Shown: positions 19,852-28,861, counted from the stretch's first letter. The stretch is 64,000 bases of DNA from CAVPFA01 sp963703655 (GCA_963703655.1 CAVPFA010000003.1:1116001-1180000), one strand, 5' to 3'. Made by a program: numbers and translations. Notes: generated by a model from the letters alone, not told the origin.

Positions 19852-20328
19852 TCAGAGCGTACCAATCATCTCCACCTGCACCGACGCCGGATCCGACTCG
19901 GCGAGCCGGTCGCGCCAGCCCGGCGGGACGCGGGACGGGTCGAGATCCTCGAGCGGCGCCAGCACGAACCCACGCTCTGACATCCTCGGATGAGGCACCA
20001 CGAGGTCGGGATCGGACACCTGAAGGTCGCCGACGAGAAGGACGTCGACGTCGAGCGTGCGCGGCCCGTTCCGGACGGTGCGCACCCGGCCCGCCGACCT
20101 CTCGAGCCTGTGAGCGAGATCGAGGAGCTGCCGGGGGCTGAGACCGGTTTCGAGACGTACCACGCAGTTGAGGTAATTGCCTTGGCCTTCGGGCCCGCCG
20201 AGCGGCGCCGTCTCGTAGAGTGGCGAGACTCTCAGGTCCGCATCGACGCTTCGCAGCTGCTCGACGGCGAGCTCGAGATAGCCCCGGCGATCGCCCATGT
20301 TGGAGCCGAGACCCAGGTATGCCTCCAT
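19852..20328 (-). CDS. folK: 2-amino-4-hydroxy-6-hydroxymethyldihydropteridine pyrophosphokinase
   Basis: Transfers pyrophosphate from ATP to the pterin alcohol in folate synthesis. It shows GLGSNMGDRRGYLE at residues 6-19, GPEGQGNYLNCVV, and the metal-binding signature GPRTLDVDVLL. The length of 158 residues is typical. Only two bases separate it from the folB stop, so it is strongly operonic. Confidence 0.95.
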   Translation of the reverse strand: MEAYLGLGSNMGDRRGYLELAVEQLRSVDADLRVSPLYETAPLGGPEGQGNYLNCVVRLETGLSPRQLLDLAHRLERSAGRVRTVRNGPRTLDVDVLLVGDLQVSDPDLVVPHPRMSERGFVLAPLEDLDPSRVPPGWRDRLAESDPASVQVEMIGTL

Positions 20329-20330
20329 GC

Positions 20331-20708
20331 TCAGGCTGATCTGTCGCCACCCCGCTCGCGTCGCAGGCGTACCCCGGCCGAGCTCATGTCCGCAGCGACC
20401 GGCGGGCGAAGCTTTCGGACCGTCACGGTGACCGCGTCGACGGCCGGGATCTCGAGCACACCCGAAGCGATCGCCCCGGCCAGCGCCTCGAGCAGGCGGT
20501 ACCTGTGCCCGGCGACGATTGCGCCGGCCCTCTCTACGACCAGCGAGTAGTCGACGGTCTTGTGGAGGTCGTCGTCGCGCGCGGCGTCGCTGAGATCGGC
20601 CTCGACCTCCAGATCCACCTCGAAGGGCTGCGCCGTGTCCTGCTCACCTTCCAGAGCCCCGTGGCGCCCCAGCACACGCAGCCCTCGTAACTCGATCCGG
20701 TCGCTCAT
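20331..20708 (-). CDS. folB: Dihydroneopterin aldolase
   Basis: Cleaves dihydroneopterin to the hydroxymethyl pterin and glycolaldehyde. It has the short T-fold with RVLGRHGALEGEQDTAQPF near the start, DYSLVVERA in the middle and a C-terminal VTVRKLRPP strand. The length of 125 residues is normal. The ATG overlaps the stop of the preceding pseudo-phosphatase-like gene (ATGA). Confidence 0.93.
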   Translation of the reverse strand: MSDRIELRGLRVLGRHGALEGEQDTAQPFEVDLEVEADLSDAARDDDLHKTVDYSLVVERAGAIVAGHRYRLLEALAGAIASGVLEIPAVDAVTVTVRKLRPPVAADMSSAGVRLRRERGGDRSA

Positions 20709-21409
20709 CGCCGCGACGGCGGAGGCGCCTTGGGATCGCGCCCTTCGGCGGCGGGCGCCGGGGGCGGCGGCTCTACGGTGAAGGCGGCGGCCAAGCCGTC
20801 CTCGGGGACCGCGACGCTCGCCGCCTCCACCGCGTCGAGAGGCCCGGCCTCTGAGTCCGCCCCCGCTCCTTCCGATGCTGCCTCGTCGGCGGGTACGGCG
20901 AGGCTGTCGAAGGCGGGCAGGTCCTCGGCGTCGGCGACGATCATCCGCCCGACGGTGCCCATCTGGCGACGCAGCAGCTGCTCGATTGCCGTGATCGCGC
21001 GTGGCCCGTCAGGAAGAAGCCCGCTCCAGAGCAGATAGCCGGCGGCCACGCCCATCACCCGGTCGCCTAGCTCCTCCTGGTGCAACAGCAGGCGCTCGCC
21101 GCCTCGCAGCCACCCCAGCATCGAGGGGTACAGCTCGGCCAGCACCTCACGCGTCTCCGCGCCGGCCGCCAGAGGGAAACGGGACCACTCGAGGCCGAGC
21201 TCGTCGTAGGCGTGGAGGTTGTGGGTGGACCCGAGGAGCGACACCACCCTCGTGAACCCCTGGGCGCGAAGCCACAGCAGCTCCTCCTGGCGGCGGACCT
21301 TCCGGTGGTTGGGCGCATAGCCGCCTGGGCGCTCGCTGACGGCAAGGTGATCCTTGACGATCCAACAGAAGTTCCTCGGGACGATGCCGGCCGCCCATCG
21401 TCCCCTCAC
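20705..21409 (-). CDS. Dual-specificity-phosphatase-fold protein lacking the catalytic cysteine
   Basis: The first 150 residues follow a dual-specificity/tyrosine phosphatase layout: RVVSLLGSTHN for the sheet, GLEWSRFPL, then LLLHQEELGDRVMG where active members have HCxxGxxR(T/S)G. Gln111 stands in the Cys place and Arg117 keeps the C-x5-R spacing, so the enzyme should not form a phosphocysteine intermediate. The last 80 residues are Ala/Pro/Glu-rich and look disordered. The GTG start overlaps the folP stop and the gene overlaps folB. It is wedged inside the folate operon, which suggests a regulatory or substrate-binding role there. The fold assignment is my reading of the pattern. Confidence 0.6.
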   Translation of the reverse strand: MRGRWAAGIVPRNFCWIVKDHLAVSERPGGYAPNHRKVRRQEELLWLRAQGFTRVVSLLGSTHNLHAYDELGLEWSRFPLAAGAETREVLAELYPSMLGWLRGGERLLLHQEELGDRVMGVAAGYLLWSGLLPDGPRAITAIEQLLRRQMGTVGRMIVADAEDLPAFDSLAVPADEAASEGAGADSEAGPLDAVEAASVAVPEDGLAAAFTVEPPPPAPAAEGRDPKAPPPSRR

Positions 21410-22212
21410 GGCGCCGCCTCCCGAAAGAGTCGAGCCGCCTGGGCGGTGGCAGCGACGTCGTGGACCCGCAACATTGCCGCTCCGCACGCCATGGCCCACA
21501 CAGCCGAGGCGAGAGAGCCCTCGAAGCGGTCCCCCACACCGAGCGGCGGCACGTCTCCGACCCGCCCGGCGGGAGAACCGCCTGCGCCCAGGTGGCCGAT
21601 GAAGCTCTTGCGGCTCGTTCCAACGAGGACCGGCACGCCGGTCGCGACGAGCTCGGGGAGCGCCGCCAAGAGCTCGAGGTTGTGGCGGACCGTCTTGCCG
21701 AAGCCGATCCCGGGATCGATGTAGACCTCCGTCGCGCCCGCGGCGTGAGCACTCTCCGCGCTGCGCACGAGGTACCCGCGCACCTCTCGGACGACGTCGC
21801 CGTAGCGCGGGTCACGCTGCATGTCGGCGGGGGTGCCCTGTCGGTGCATGGCGACGAAGCCCGCCCCGTGCTCTGCGGCGACGCGGGCGAGGCTCGAGGA
21901 GACGTCGTTCAAAAGGCTCGCCCCGGCCGCGAAGGCGGCGATGGCGACGGCGGCCTTGGTCGTGTCGATCGACACCCGGATCTCGCCCGCCAGTGCCTCG
22001 ATGACCGGCAGCACGCGACGGAGCTCCTCGTCAGCCGGCACCGCGACCGCGCCCGGCCGCGTCGACTCGCCGCCGACGTCGATCACGTCCGCACCCTCGG
22101 CCACCATCTCGCGCCCGTGGCGCATGGCGTCGCGATGGTCCAGGTAGCGGCCGCCGTCGAAGAACGAATCGGGCGTCACGTTCAGCACGCCCATGACGAG
22201 GGGGACCACCAC
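21406..22212 (-). CDS. folP: Dihydropteroate synthase
   Basis: Condenses the pterin pyrophosphate with p-aminobenzoate; it is the sulfonamide target. It carries LVMGVLNVTPDSFFDGG, DVGGESTRPGA, SIDTTKA, LLNDVSS, YIDPGIGFGKT and GTSRKSFIG in the family order. I chose a GTG a few codons upstream of the first conserved strand, because the family needs residues before MGVLNVTPDSF. The neighbouring GTG and an internal ATG are alternatives. Fourteen bases separate it from folE. Confidence 0.93.
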   Translation of the reverse strand: MVVPLVMGVLNVTPDSFFDGGRYLDHRDAMRHGREMVAEGADVIDVGGESTRPGAVAVPADEELRRVLPVIEALAGEIRVSIDTTKAAVAIAAFAAGASLLNDVSSSLARVAAEHGAGFVAMHRQGTPADMQRDPRYGDVVREVRGYLVRSAESAHAAGATEVYIDPGIGFGKTVRHNLELLAALPELVATGVPVLVGTSRKSFIGHLGAGGSPAGRVGDVPPLGVGDRFEGSLASAVWAMACGAAMLRVHDVAATAQAARLFREAAP

Positions 22213-22226
22213 CTCAGCGTAGAGGT

Positions 22227-22853
22227 TCAGGCGCCGCCGCCTCGCACGAAACCCATGGCTTCCGCGCGAGTCGCCGGGTCGGTCCGGAACAGCCCTCGGA
22301 CCGCCGAGGTGACCGTTACGGTCCCGGGCTTGCGTACGCCGCGCATGGACATGCACAGATGCTCGGCCTCGATCACAACGAGCACACCCCTCGGCTCGAG
22401 CGCCGTCTCGACAGCGTCGGCGATCTCGGTCGTCATGCGCTCTTGGACCTGCAGGCGCCTCGAGACGGCGTCGACGACCCGAGCCAACTTCGACAGGCCG
22501 GTGATCCTCCCGTCCTTGCTCGGGATGTAGGCAACGTGAGCCTTGCCGAGAAACGGGACCAGGTGGTGCTCGCACAGCGAAGCAAACGGGATGTCGCGGA
22601 CCATGACCATCTCGTCGTGCTCCGCGGCGAACGTGACGGTGAGGAACCTGGCCGGGTCCCGACCCGCCTCGTCGAACAGCTCGCCGTACATCGCGGCCAC
22701 TCGCTCCGGGGTGCGCCGAATGCCTTCTCGACCCGGGTCTTCGCCGATGGCGGCCAGCAGCTCGTGGACCGCGCGGCTGGCCCGCTCCCGGTCAACCGGT
22801 CCCCGCTCGCCGACCTCCGGCTCGTGCTCGGGCTCGGCGCTCCCGTCGGTCAT
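22227..22853 (-). CDS. folE: GTP cyclohydrolase I (type IA)
   Basis: Makes dihydroneopterin triphosphate from GTP. The zinc ligands are present in SLCEHHLVPF and AEHLCMSMRGV. The helical GREGIRRTPERVAAMYGELF and YIPSKDGRITGLSKLARVVD segments are canonical. The first 25 residues are acidic and variable. The ATG at MTDGSAEP was chosen over a longer open frame. In related genomes ftsH commonly lies between hpt and folE; here the gap is only 43 bases. Confidence 0.95.
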   Translation of the reverse strand: MTDGSAEPEHEPEVGERGPVDRERASRAVHELLAAIGEDPGREGIRRTPERVAAMYGELFDEAGRDPARFLTVTFAAEHDEMVMVRDIPFASLCEHHLVPFLGKAHVAYIPSKDGRITGLSKLARVVDAVSRRLQVQERMTTEIADAVETALEPRGVLVVIEAEHLCMSMRGVRKPGTVTVTSAVRGLFRTDPATRAEAMGFVRGGGA

Positions 22854-22896
22854 GAACCGGCCGCGGCCGGCCGCGGGGCTCCCGCGAACGTCGAGC

Positions 22897-23538
22897 TCAT
22901 TCCGGCTCTCCGGCGAGGTAGACACGCAGGTCCGGGAGGTTGCGGTAGCGCTCTGCGACGTCGAGGCCGTAGCCCACAACGAACTCGGGGTCGATCTCGA
23001 AGCCGACGTAGGCGATCTCGAGGTCCGCCCGTGGCCGCCGGCTGCGCTTTACGAGGAGCGAACAGACAGCGAGGCTCTCGGGGCCGCGGGCGAGCAAGCT
23101 CTTACGGAGGTACGAGAGCGTCAGCCCGCTGTCGAGTATGTCCTCGACGATGAGGACGTGACGCCCCGTCAGGTCGATGTCGAGGTCCTTGACGATACGC
23201 ACCACACCGCTCGTCTTGGTAGCCGTGCCGTAGGAGGACACGGCCATGAAGTCCAGCTCGAGGGGCAGGCGGATCGCCCGGGAGAGGTCGGCGAGAAAGA
23301 TGAAAGCGCCCTTGAGCACACCGACAAGCAAGGGTGGCCGACCGGCATAGTCGGCCGTGATCGCCTCGCCGAGCTCGGCCACCCGCTTTGCGATCTGGTC
23401 CACCGAGACGACGACCCTTCCGAGCGCCGGGTCGGCGTCCCAGATGCTCAATGCGGACGCGCCGGGCGCCCCGGGCACATGACCCGCGTCGGTCCTGACC
23501 ACGTGCTCTTCGACAAGATCGCCCACCGGCGCCGACAC
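22897..23538 (-). CDS. hpt: Hypoxanthine(-guanine) phosphoribosyltransferase
   Basis: Salvages hypoxanthine/guanine with PRPP. The PRPP-binding signature VLIVEDILDSGLTL and the preceding DFMAVSSYGTATKTSG flexible-loop region are intact, as is VVGYGLDVAERYRNLP near the end. The start is GTG (VSAPVGDLVEEH), overlapping the tilS TAG by one base. The N-terminal 25 residues are longer than the usual core. Confidence 0.93.
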   Translation of the reverse strand: MSAPVGDLVEEHVVRTDAGHVPGAPGASALSIWDADPALGRVVVSVDQIAKRVAELGEAITADYAGRPPLLVGVLKGAFIFLADLSRAIRLPLELDFMAVSSYGTATKTSGVVRIVKDLDIDLTGRHVLIVEDILDSGLTLSYLRKSLLARGPESLAVCSLLVKRSRRPRADLEIAYVGFEIDPEFVVGYGLDVAERYRNLPDLRVYLAGEPE

Positions 23539-24464
23539 TAGTCGGGGGGGCCGGCGCTGCGGGAAGGGCCCCCGCGGCCGTTCGGCTCGATACGCAATCG
23601 GCCCTGCGACCGCCGCACGCGCCGGTTCGAGCCGATCTCGGTCGCGAGCGCCTCTCCGGCGGCGACCGACATCACCCGTTCGACGGTCGCCGAGTCGGGC
23701 GGATGGCCGCATCGAAGCCACTCGCGAAGCGCCCGCCGTGCCAGAGGCGCCGGCGCGCTCGCGATCGACTTGGCGTCCGTCGGGTCGAGCGCCGCCGCGA
23801 GCTCGTCCAGCAACGTGGCGTCGTCGGCGAGGAAGCTGGCCTGGCGGGCGAAGACGGGCACCACGTCGCGATCGGCCAGCTCGCACAGCATCGGGACCAG
23901 TTCGTGGCGGATCCGGTTGCGCAGGTGCGCCGGGTCCTGGTTCGTCGGGTCTTGCACGGGCCGTATCCCCAGCCGCTCGCACAGGTGCTGGGTCTCGGCT
24001 CGGCGCAGGCCGAGGATCGGATGTCGGGGACCGGCGCGCATGGCCGCGAGCCCGTCGGTGGCGGCGCCGCGCAGGAGGTTGAGAACAACGGTCTCGGCCT
24101 GGTCGTCAGCCGTGTGGCCCGTGGCCGTGCCGGCCGGCAGGACGCCGAGGCGAGCCTCCCTCGCCCGCGCCTCGAGGTTGGGCCCCGCGCCGACCGTGAC
24201 CCGGTGCACGACGACCTCGACCCCGAGCGCGCCGGCCACCTCGTTCACGACCTGAACGTCCTGCTCGGAGCCCTCCCGCAGACCGTGGTCGACGTGATGC
24301 GCGACCGCCTCGCACCCCGATGCCACCGCAAGCACCAGCAAGGCGAGGGAGTCGGCGCCCCCCGAGACTGCGCACGCCAGCGGCACCCGACGCCCGGGAA
24401 AACAGCAGCGCCCAAGTAGCGGGGCGGCCGCTTGGCAGGCCCGCACGCGGGACAGGCCGCTCAC
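23538..24464 (-). CDS. tilS: tRNA(Ile)-lysidine synthase
   Basis: Modifies C34 of the tRNA-Ile CAU anticodon to lysidine. The PP-loop motif AVSGGADSLALL is at about residues 32-43, and GHTADDQAETVVLNLLRG follows. RNRIRHELVPML is the conserved linker helix. It is a short actinobacterial form (308 residues) without the full C-terminal domains. The GTG start overlaps the stop of the metallopeptidase-like gene. Confidence 0.92.
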   Translation of the reverse strand: MSGLSRVRACQAAAPLLGRCCFPGRRVPLACAVSGGADSLALLVLAVASGCEAVAHHVDHGLREGSEQDVQVVNEVAGALGVEVVVHRVTVGAGPNLEARAREARLGVLPAGTATGHTADDQAETVVLNLLRGAATDGLAAMRAGPRHPILGLRRAETQHLCERLGIRPVQDPTNQDPAHLRNRIRHELVPMLCELADRDVVPVFARQASFLADDATLLDELAAALDPTDAKSIASAPAPLARRALREWLRCGHPPDSATVERVMSVAAGEALATEIGSNRRVRRSQGRLRIEPNGRGGPSRSAGPPD

Positions 24465-25573
24465 GCCGGCTCTAGCGCCCGACCACCACTCACACGAGAC
24501 ACCCAGAGGTCCGGCGCCTGGATCTCGGCCGCACTCGGAAGGTTCTCGGGGCCCTCCCAGGCGAGCGCGAGCAGCTCCGGACCGCCGGCGCGCTCGATCT
24601 CCCTCACGAAACGCTCACCGTCCGCGTACTGGCGCAGCTTCGCCTCGAGCCCGATGAGCTGCTGGAAGAATTTGGTCACCACGCCGGCGGACTCGCGTCG
24701 CGCCCGCAGGACCTTCGAGAAGTACGAAGCGCTCGGAATCAGGTCCATGGCGGCACGGTCCATGGTGACGTCGCCATGACCTTCGAGGAGGCTCATCATC
24801 CCCTGGATCGAGCGGAGCGTCTCCAGCTGCTCGGGCGAGGCGAGCGCCCCGACGAGGCCGGACTCCGCCAGTGGGTTCCGGCCGGACCGGATGTCGACGG
24901 CCATGCGCCCGAGCGCGTCCATCACCTGACGTGGGTCCGGCGATGCGATGGCGACGCTGCGTTCGACCAGGTCGAGAAAGTGCGCCCGCATCCACGGCAC
25001 GCCGGTGAACTGGGCGCGGTGGGTCAGCTCGTGCAGGGCGATCCAGAGCCGGAACTGGCGGGGGTCGAACCCGTGCCGGCGCTCGAGCGAGACGATGTTC
25101 GGGCCGACGTAGTAGACGGCGTCGGCGGGCGCATCCCCGTCCGCGAACAACAGGTCGTACTGCCCCAGCACACGCCCCGACATCCACCCGAGCACGACAC
25201 CCATCTCGGCCCCGGCAGCCGCCCGCCCTGCCGGCCCGAGAGCTCCCGGAAGGCCCCGGCCCTTGCCGGCGCGCTCGAGCAGCGGGCCGAGCAGCCTCCG
25301 GAACGAGGAGATGTTGGCGTGGATCCATTCCTCCCGGGTGGCGACCTGCGCGCGGGCCGCGCCTGTCAGCGAGCGCAGGCCTGTCGATTGCTCGACGAGC
25401 GCCTCCGCCTGGGCGGTGAACTCCTCGAAGTCCGAGACAAGGCGACGGTGCGTGACCCAGTCGATGCGGGTGTCGGTGCGCCGCGCCACCCGTCTTGCGA
25501 CCCGTTCCGCCACGTCCCACGAGACAGGTTCGCTGCGCGGCGCCACCCCAGCATCGTACGGCGGCCCGGACAT
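24461..25573 (-). CDS. Zinc-dependent metallopeptidase-like protein, DUF2342 family
   Basis: An actinobacteria-restricted family often annotated as a zinc-dependent metalloprotease or as associated with coenzyme F420 biosynthesis. The putative metal site is HELTHRAQF (HExxH), near residue 180. DAVYYVGPNIVSLERRHGFD and MSLLEGHGDVTMD are family landmarks, the latter possibly giving the third ligand. The location immediately before tilS-hpt is conserved in the phylum. Substrate is unknown. It is coupled to tilS by a four-base overlap. Confidence 0.82.
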   Translation of the reverse strand: MSGPPYDAGVAPRSEPVSWDVAERVARRVARRTDTRIDWVTHRRLVSDFEEFTAQAEALVEQSTGLRSLTGAARAQVATREEWIHANISSFRRLLGPLLERAGKGRGLPGALGPAGRAAAGAEMGVVLGWMSGRVLGQYDLLFADGDAPADAVYYVGPNIVSLERRHGFDPRQFRLWIALHELTHRAQFTGVPWMRAHFLDLVERSVAIASPDPRQVMDALGRMAVDIRSGRNPLAESGLVGALASPEQLETLRSIQGMMSLLEGHGDVTMDRAAMDLIPSASYFSKVLRARRESAGVVTKFFQQLIGLEAKLRQYADGERFVREIERAGGPELLALAWEGPENLPSAAEIQAPDLWVSRVSGGRALEPA

Positions 25574-25587
25574 CGCGCGGGCGGCGG

Positions 25588-25884
25588 TCAGAGCTCCACG
25601 CCCTCAGCGGCGCCGGCGCTCCTCGAGATCTCCTTGTGCTCGTGGTCGATCGCCGCGGCAATCCTTGTCCGCAGCTCGTCGGGTACCTGGTCGCGGCACC
25701 GGTCCGCAACCAGCCTGCGGATCTCGGTCTCGAAGCCGTACACTTCGACGCACGGGGAGCACTGGTCGAGGTGGCGGGCGATCTGGGCACGCCGCTCGGG
25801 CGTCAGCTCACCGTCCAGGAAGTGGTACACCCGATGCAGCGCCTCCCGGCAGTCGACGCTCTCATCGTCCTTGTCGCCCATCAT
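25588..25884 (-). CDS. rsrA: Zinc-binding anti-sigma factor, RsrA-like
   Basis: A small ZAS-domain anti-sigma factor. Its HLDQCSPC gives the H-x3-C-x2-C signature, and an earlier Cys (SVDCREAL) and His (VYHFLDGEL) could complete redox-sensitive zinc binding. Known relatives release the sigma factor upon thiol oxidation. Its place 16 bases after the sigma gene supports pairing. The C terminus is an acidic tail. Mycothiol use by this organism is inferred, not shown. Confidence 0.88.
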   Translation of the reverse strand: MMGDKDDESVDCREALHRVYHFLDGELTPERRAQIARHLDQCSPCVEVYGFETEIRRLVADRCRDQVPDELRTRIAAAIDHEHKEISRSAGAAEGVEL

Positions 25885-25900
25885 GCAAGCTCCATCCGTC

Positions 25901-26470
25901 TCAGCCCTGCTGAGCGGCGACGAGACCCCTCGCCACCCCGAAGTCGTGCAACGCCTTCTCGAGCGCCCTTCTTCCGCGATGGAGGCGGCTCATGACCGTG
26001 CCGATCGGGACCTCCATGATGTCGGCGATCTCCTTGTAGGAGAATCCCTCCACATCCGCGAGCAGGACGGTCATGCGGAAGTTCTCGGGCAACGACTCGA
26101 GCGCACCCTTCACCTCGTCGTCGGTGATCCACTCGAGGGCTTCCTCCTCTGCGCTCCGGCCGATCGCGCCGTCACGGCCGCCCATCCTGCGGAACAAGTA
26201 CAGCTCCTCGACATCGTCGAGCTCGGTCTCCTCGGGATGTCGCTTGCGTGAGCGGTACGTGTTGATGTAGGTGTTCGTGAGGATCCGGTACAGCCATGCC
26301 TTGAGGTTCGTGCCCGCCTCGAAGCCGCCATAACCGCGGTAGGCCTTGAGGTACGTCTCTTGGACCAGGTCCTGCGCGTCCGACGGGTTGCGCGTCATGC
26401 GGAGCGCGGCCGAGTAGAGCGAAGCCATGAACTCGGACGTGTCCTCTGCGAAGGTCGCCTGGTCAGCCAC
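25901..26470 (-). CDS. sigR: ECF RNA polymerase sigma factor, SigR/SigH-like
   Basis: Region 2 is seen in DAQDLVQETYLKAYRGYGGF followed by AWLYRILTNTYINTYRSRKR. Region 4 has LPENFRMTVLLADVEGFSYKEIA and GTVMSRLHRGRRAL. The length of 189 residues and the adjacent ZAS anti-sigma match the thiol-oxidative-stress sigma group. The start is GTG. It lies 45 bases downstream of the tgpA-like gene, with a hairpin in the gap, so it may have its own promoter. I did not find a clear GGGAAT/GTT autoregulatory promoter nearby. Confidence 0.9.
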   Translation of the reverse strand: MADQATFAEDTSEFMASLYSAALRMTRNPSDAQDLVQETYLKAYRGYGGFEAGTNLKAWLYRILTNTYINTYRSRKRHPEETELDDVEELYLFRRMGGRDGAIGRSAEEEALEWITDDEVKGALESLPENFRMTVLLADVEGFSYKEIADIMEVPIGTVMSRLHRGRRALEKALHDFGVARGLVAAQQG

Positions 26471-26473
26471 GAC

Positions 26474-26495
26474 CGCACCCTAGCGCCCGGGTGCG
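26474..26495. other. Hairpin in the tgpA-sigR gap
   Basis: A perfect 7-bp inverted repeat (CGCACCC/GGGTGCG) with an eight-base loop lies just upstream of the sigR GTG. It could end the upstream transcript or attenuate sigR expression. There is no U-tract. Confidence 0.35.
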
Positions 26496-26515
26496 TCACG
26501 CGGGCTTCGGCACCG

Positions 26516-28861
26516 TCACGCCGGAAGGCTTCTCGGGTCGAGCGCTGCCGCGACTCGCTGCCAGCGCGCAACCCTCCGCCGAGCGCTGCGGATCACGGTG
26601 GCCGCGTCGCGAATCGCCCGGCGGGAGCCATCGTCTCCCGGCGGCGAGGCGTCATATGCAGCGACCGTCGCAAGCCGGGCGAGGTCACCGAGGGCAAGCT
26701 GAGCGTCGTCGGACAGGACTCTCGTCGTCGCCACACGACTCGCTAGCTCGAGGTACGTCTCAGCCTGCCGGCGTCGGATACCGGCGAGATCGAGTGTCCG
26801 CAGCGCCTCACCCCAGGCGGCGAGAATCCCCGCCCGCGGCTCGCGCCGAGCGCGCCGCAAGCTCAGCCGCCTCCGCGAGGCGACGCCGCCGGCCCACGCA
26901 AGCACAGCGAGGGGCACCGCGAGCAGCCACGGTGCCGACGAGCTTCCGGAGCGGTGGGATCCGCCGGCCCCGTGCGCCTTCTGGCCGGCGACGCCCCCGC
27001 CGGGGAGCGGGTGGGGCCTGTGGGGTCTCCCAGAGGTCGTCGAGGTCGCGAGCGGGACCGTCGTCGTCGATGCCCCCGGCGCCGGCGGCGGTGCGTCCGA
27101 GCCCGCCACCGTCGTGCCGGGGGTGGGCTCGAAGTCGATCCAGCCATAGCCCGCGAAGTCCACCTGCGGCCAGGCGTGCGCGTCGGCCCCCTCGACCTGC
27201 CACCGGTCGTGGCCGGTCGGCTTGCCGGGCAGGAACCCGACGGCGATGCGAGTCGGGAGGCCGTCTATGCGAGCGAGCACGGCAAACGCGGTCGCGAACT
27301 GCTGGCAGTAACCGGTCCGGGAGGTGAACAGAAACGACTCCAACTCGATGTAGCCGGGCGTCGGTGTTACTACGCCACCGGACTTCGTCCGCTTCGGCAG
27401 CTGGTAGCGGAAAAGCGAAGACGTCAGATAACCCTCGAGGCGGAGCGCCTTTTGATAGGGGGTCGCCGCACCCGCCACGAGACGGCGTGCGAGCGCTGTG
27501 AGATCGGACGGCACCGGCTGAGGCAGCCGCAGGTCCTTCGCACCGAAGCCGTCGACCGCGTCCGAGCCCAGCTGGGCCGGCGACGGATCGGCCACCGTCG
27601 AGCTCACTGCGTAGACCGCGCCCTGCTCGAGCGGGGCAGCGACGACGAGCGAGCCGCCCGGCCCAGTCCGGCTCACCTGGCTGTTGTCGAAGACCGCGAG
27701 AGGATCACCCCAGGTCGGGAGGTTGTTGCCCCCGAGACCTGCCACCTGGAACACCTGGACCAACCTCTCTTGGCCCGATCCGGCGGGGGACGCCGGCGGG
27801 GGACGCGCCTCGTCGGCGTTCACCGGGGGGGAGAAGAGCGGCACGGCCTGCGAGGTGCCGGGCAGCGAGGCGCCCCAGCGATCCCCGTTGAAGTTGTCCA
27901 GAGTCGCGATCATCTCCCTGGTCGGCGAGCTGCTGTACACGCTGAACAAGAGGCCGGACGGATTGTCGACCTCCTCCTGGGCGACCTGCACGAGCGTGCT
28001 GACCAGGATCCGCTGCGGCTGGTCGCCGAGCGGGGCGGTGGCCCCGCGCGTGCTCCCGCCGCCGCCACCGTTGCCGTGCCAAGCTACGAGCGCCACGCTG
28101 CGGGCGCCGGGCAGGTTCGGCCCGATGATTGCGGCGGCAAGGGCAGCGAGAACGGCCATTCGCAGTACGACGGCGGCGCCGTAAGACACGGCACGGGGGC
28201 CGTCGGTCAGGCCGGTCTCTGGCGAAGCGACGAGAGCGTCTTGAGCGGCCTCACGTTCCCGCACGACCGCGACGAGGTACCAGCAGGCCGCGCCGGCCAT
28301 GGCGCCGAGCCCGAGGGCCCGCCACCTCCCCGTGCCGAGTGCGGCGGCGAAGAGGTAGAGCCCCGAAGCGGGGCCGAGCGCGAAGACGGCCGGGACCTTC
28401 CGCCGGGACGAGATCAACTCGGACAACAGCCCCGCGACGCCGGCCGCCCACGCCGTTGCGAGCACGAGTCCCGGGAGCTCGGGCACCGGAGCCAGCCTGA
28501 GCGAGAAGGCGCTCCACGCGGCCGCGAGGTCCTTGGACATCGCGTGCCAGGTGGCGTCGCCGGGCACCACCCAGGAGAACGTGGACCCGAGCACGATTCC
28601 GACGGGGAGCAGGCCGGCCGCGAGGGCCGCCAGGGCCCACCAGCCGCCGGAGGCACGCCGGACCTCCCCCGGCCTTCTGGCCGGCCGGCCGCGTGCGCCT
28701 GATCTGATCCCGGACGCACCGCCGCGCGCGGCGAACCCGGCCAGGTGCACCGCAACCAGGGTGGCGAGCGCAGCCGTGAGCTCTCCGGGGCCGGTGAAGC
28801 AGCGCGCGAAGGTCGAGACGGCGATCGCGTCGGTGACCACGAGGGCAAGCCAGGAGCTCAT
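26516..28861 (-). CDS. TgpA-like membrane transglutaminase-family protein
   Basis: The N-terminal half has several hydrophobic helices typical of DUF3488/TgpA_N. The periplasmic/extracellular transglutaminase core has Cys519 in RTGYCQQFA, His562 in DAHAWPQV and Asp576 in WIDFEPTPGT, a complete triad. After a Thr/Ser/Pro/His-rich linker comes a last transmembrane helix (WLLAVPLAVLAWAGGVA) and a DUF4129-like cytoplasmic tail. The ATG overlaps the DUF58 stop (ATGA). This order MoxR-DUF58-transglutaminase is a recurrent bacterial operon of incompletely known function, linked to envelope or secreted-protein processing. Confidence 0.88.
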   Translation of the reverse strand: MSSWLALVVTDAIAVSTFARCFTGPGELTAALATLVAVHLAGFAARGGASGIRSGARGRPARRPGEVRRASGGWWALAALAAGLLPVGIVLGSTFSWVVPGDATWHAMSKDLAAAWSAFSLRLAPVPELPGLVLATAWAAGVAGLLSELISSRRKVPAVFALGPASGLYLFAAALGTGRWRALGLGAMAGAACWYLVAVVREREAAQDALVASPETGLTDGPRAVSYGAAVVLRMAVLAALAAAIIGPNLPGARSVALVAWHGNGGGGGSTRGATAPLGDQPQRILVSTLVQVAQEEVDNPSGLLFSVYSSSPTREMIATLDNFNGDRWGASLPGTSQAVPLFSPPVNADEARPPPASPAGSGQERLVQVFQVAGLGGNNLPTWGDPLAVFDNSQVSRTGPGGSLVVAAPLEQGAVYAVSSTVADPSPAQLGSDAVDGFGAKDLRLPQPVPSDLTALARRLVAGAATPYQKALRLEGYLTSSLFRYQLPKRTKSGGVVTPTPGYIELESFLFTSRTGYCQQFATAFAVLARIDGLPTRIAVGFLPGKPTGHDRWQVEGADAHAWPQVDFAGYGWIDFEPTPGTTVAGSDAPPPAPGASTTTVPLATSTTSGRPHRPHPLPGGGVAGQKAHGAGGSHRSGSSSAPWLLAVPLAVLAWAGGVASRRRLSLRRARREPRAGILAAWGEALRTLDLAGIRRRQAETYLELASRVATTRVLSDDAQLALGDLARLATVAAYDASPPGDDGSRRAIRDAATVIRSARRRVARWQRVAAALDPRSLPA

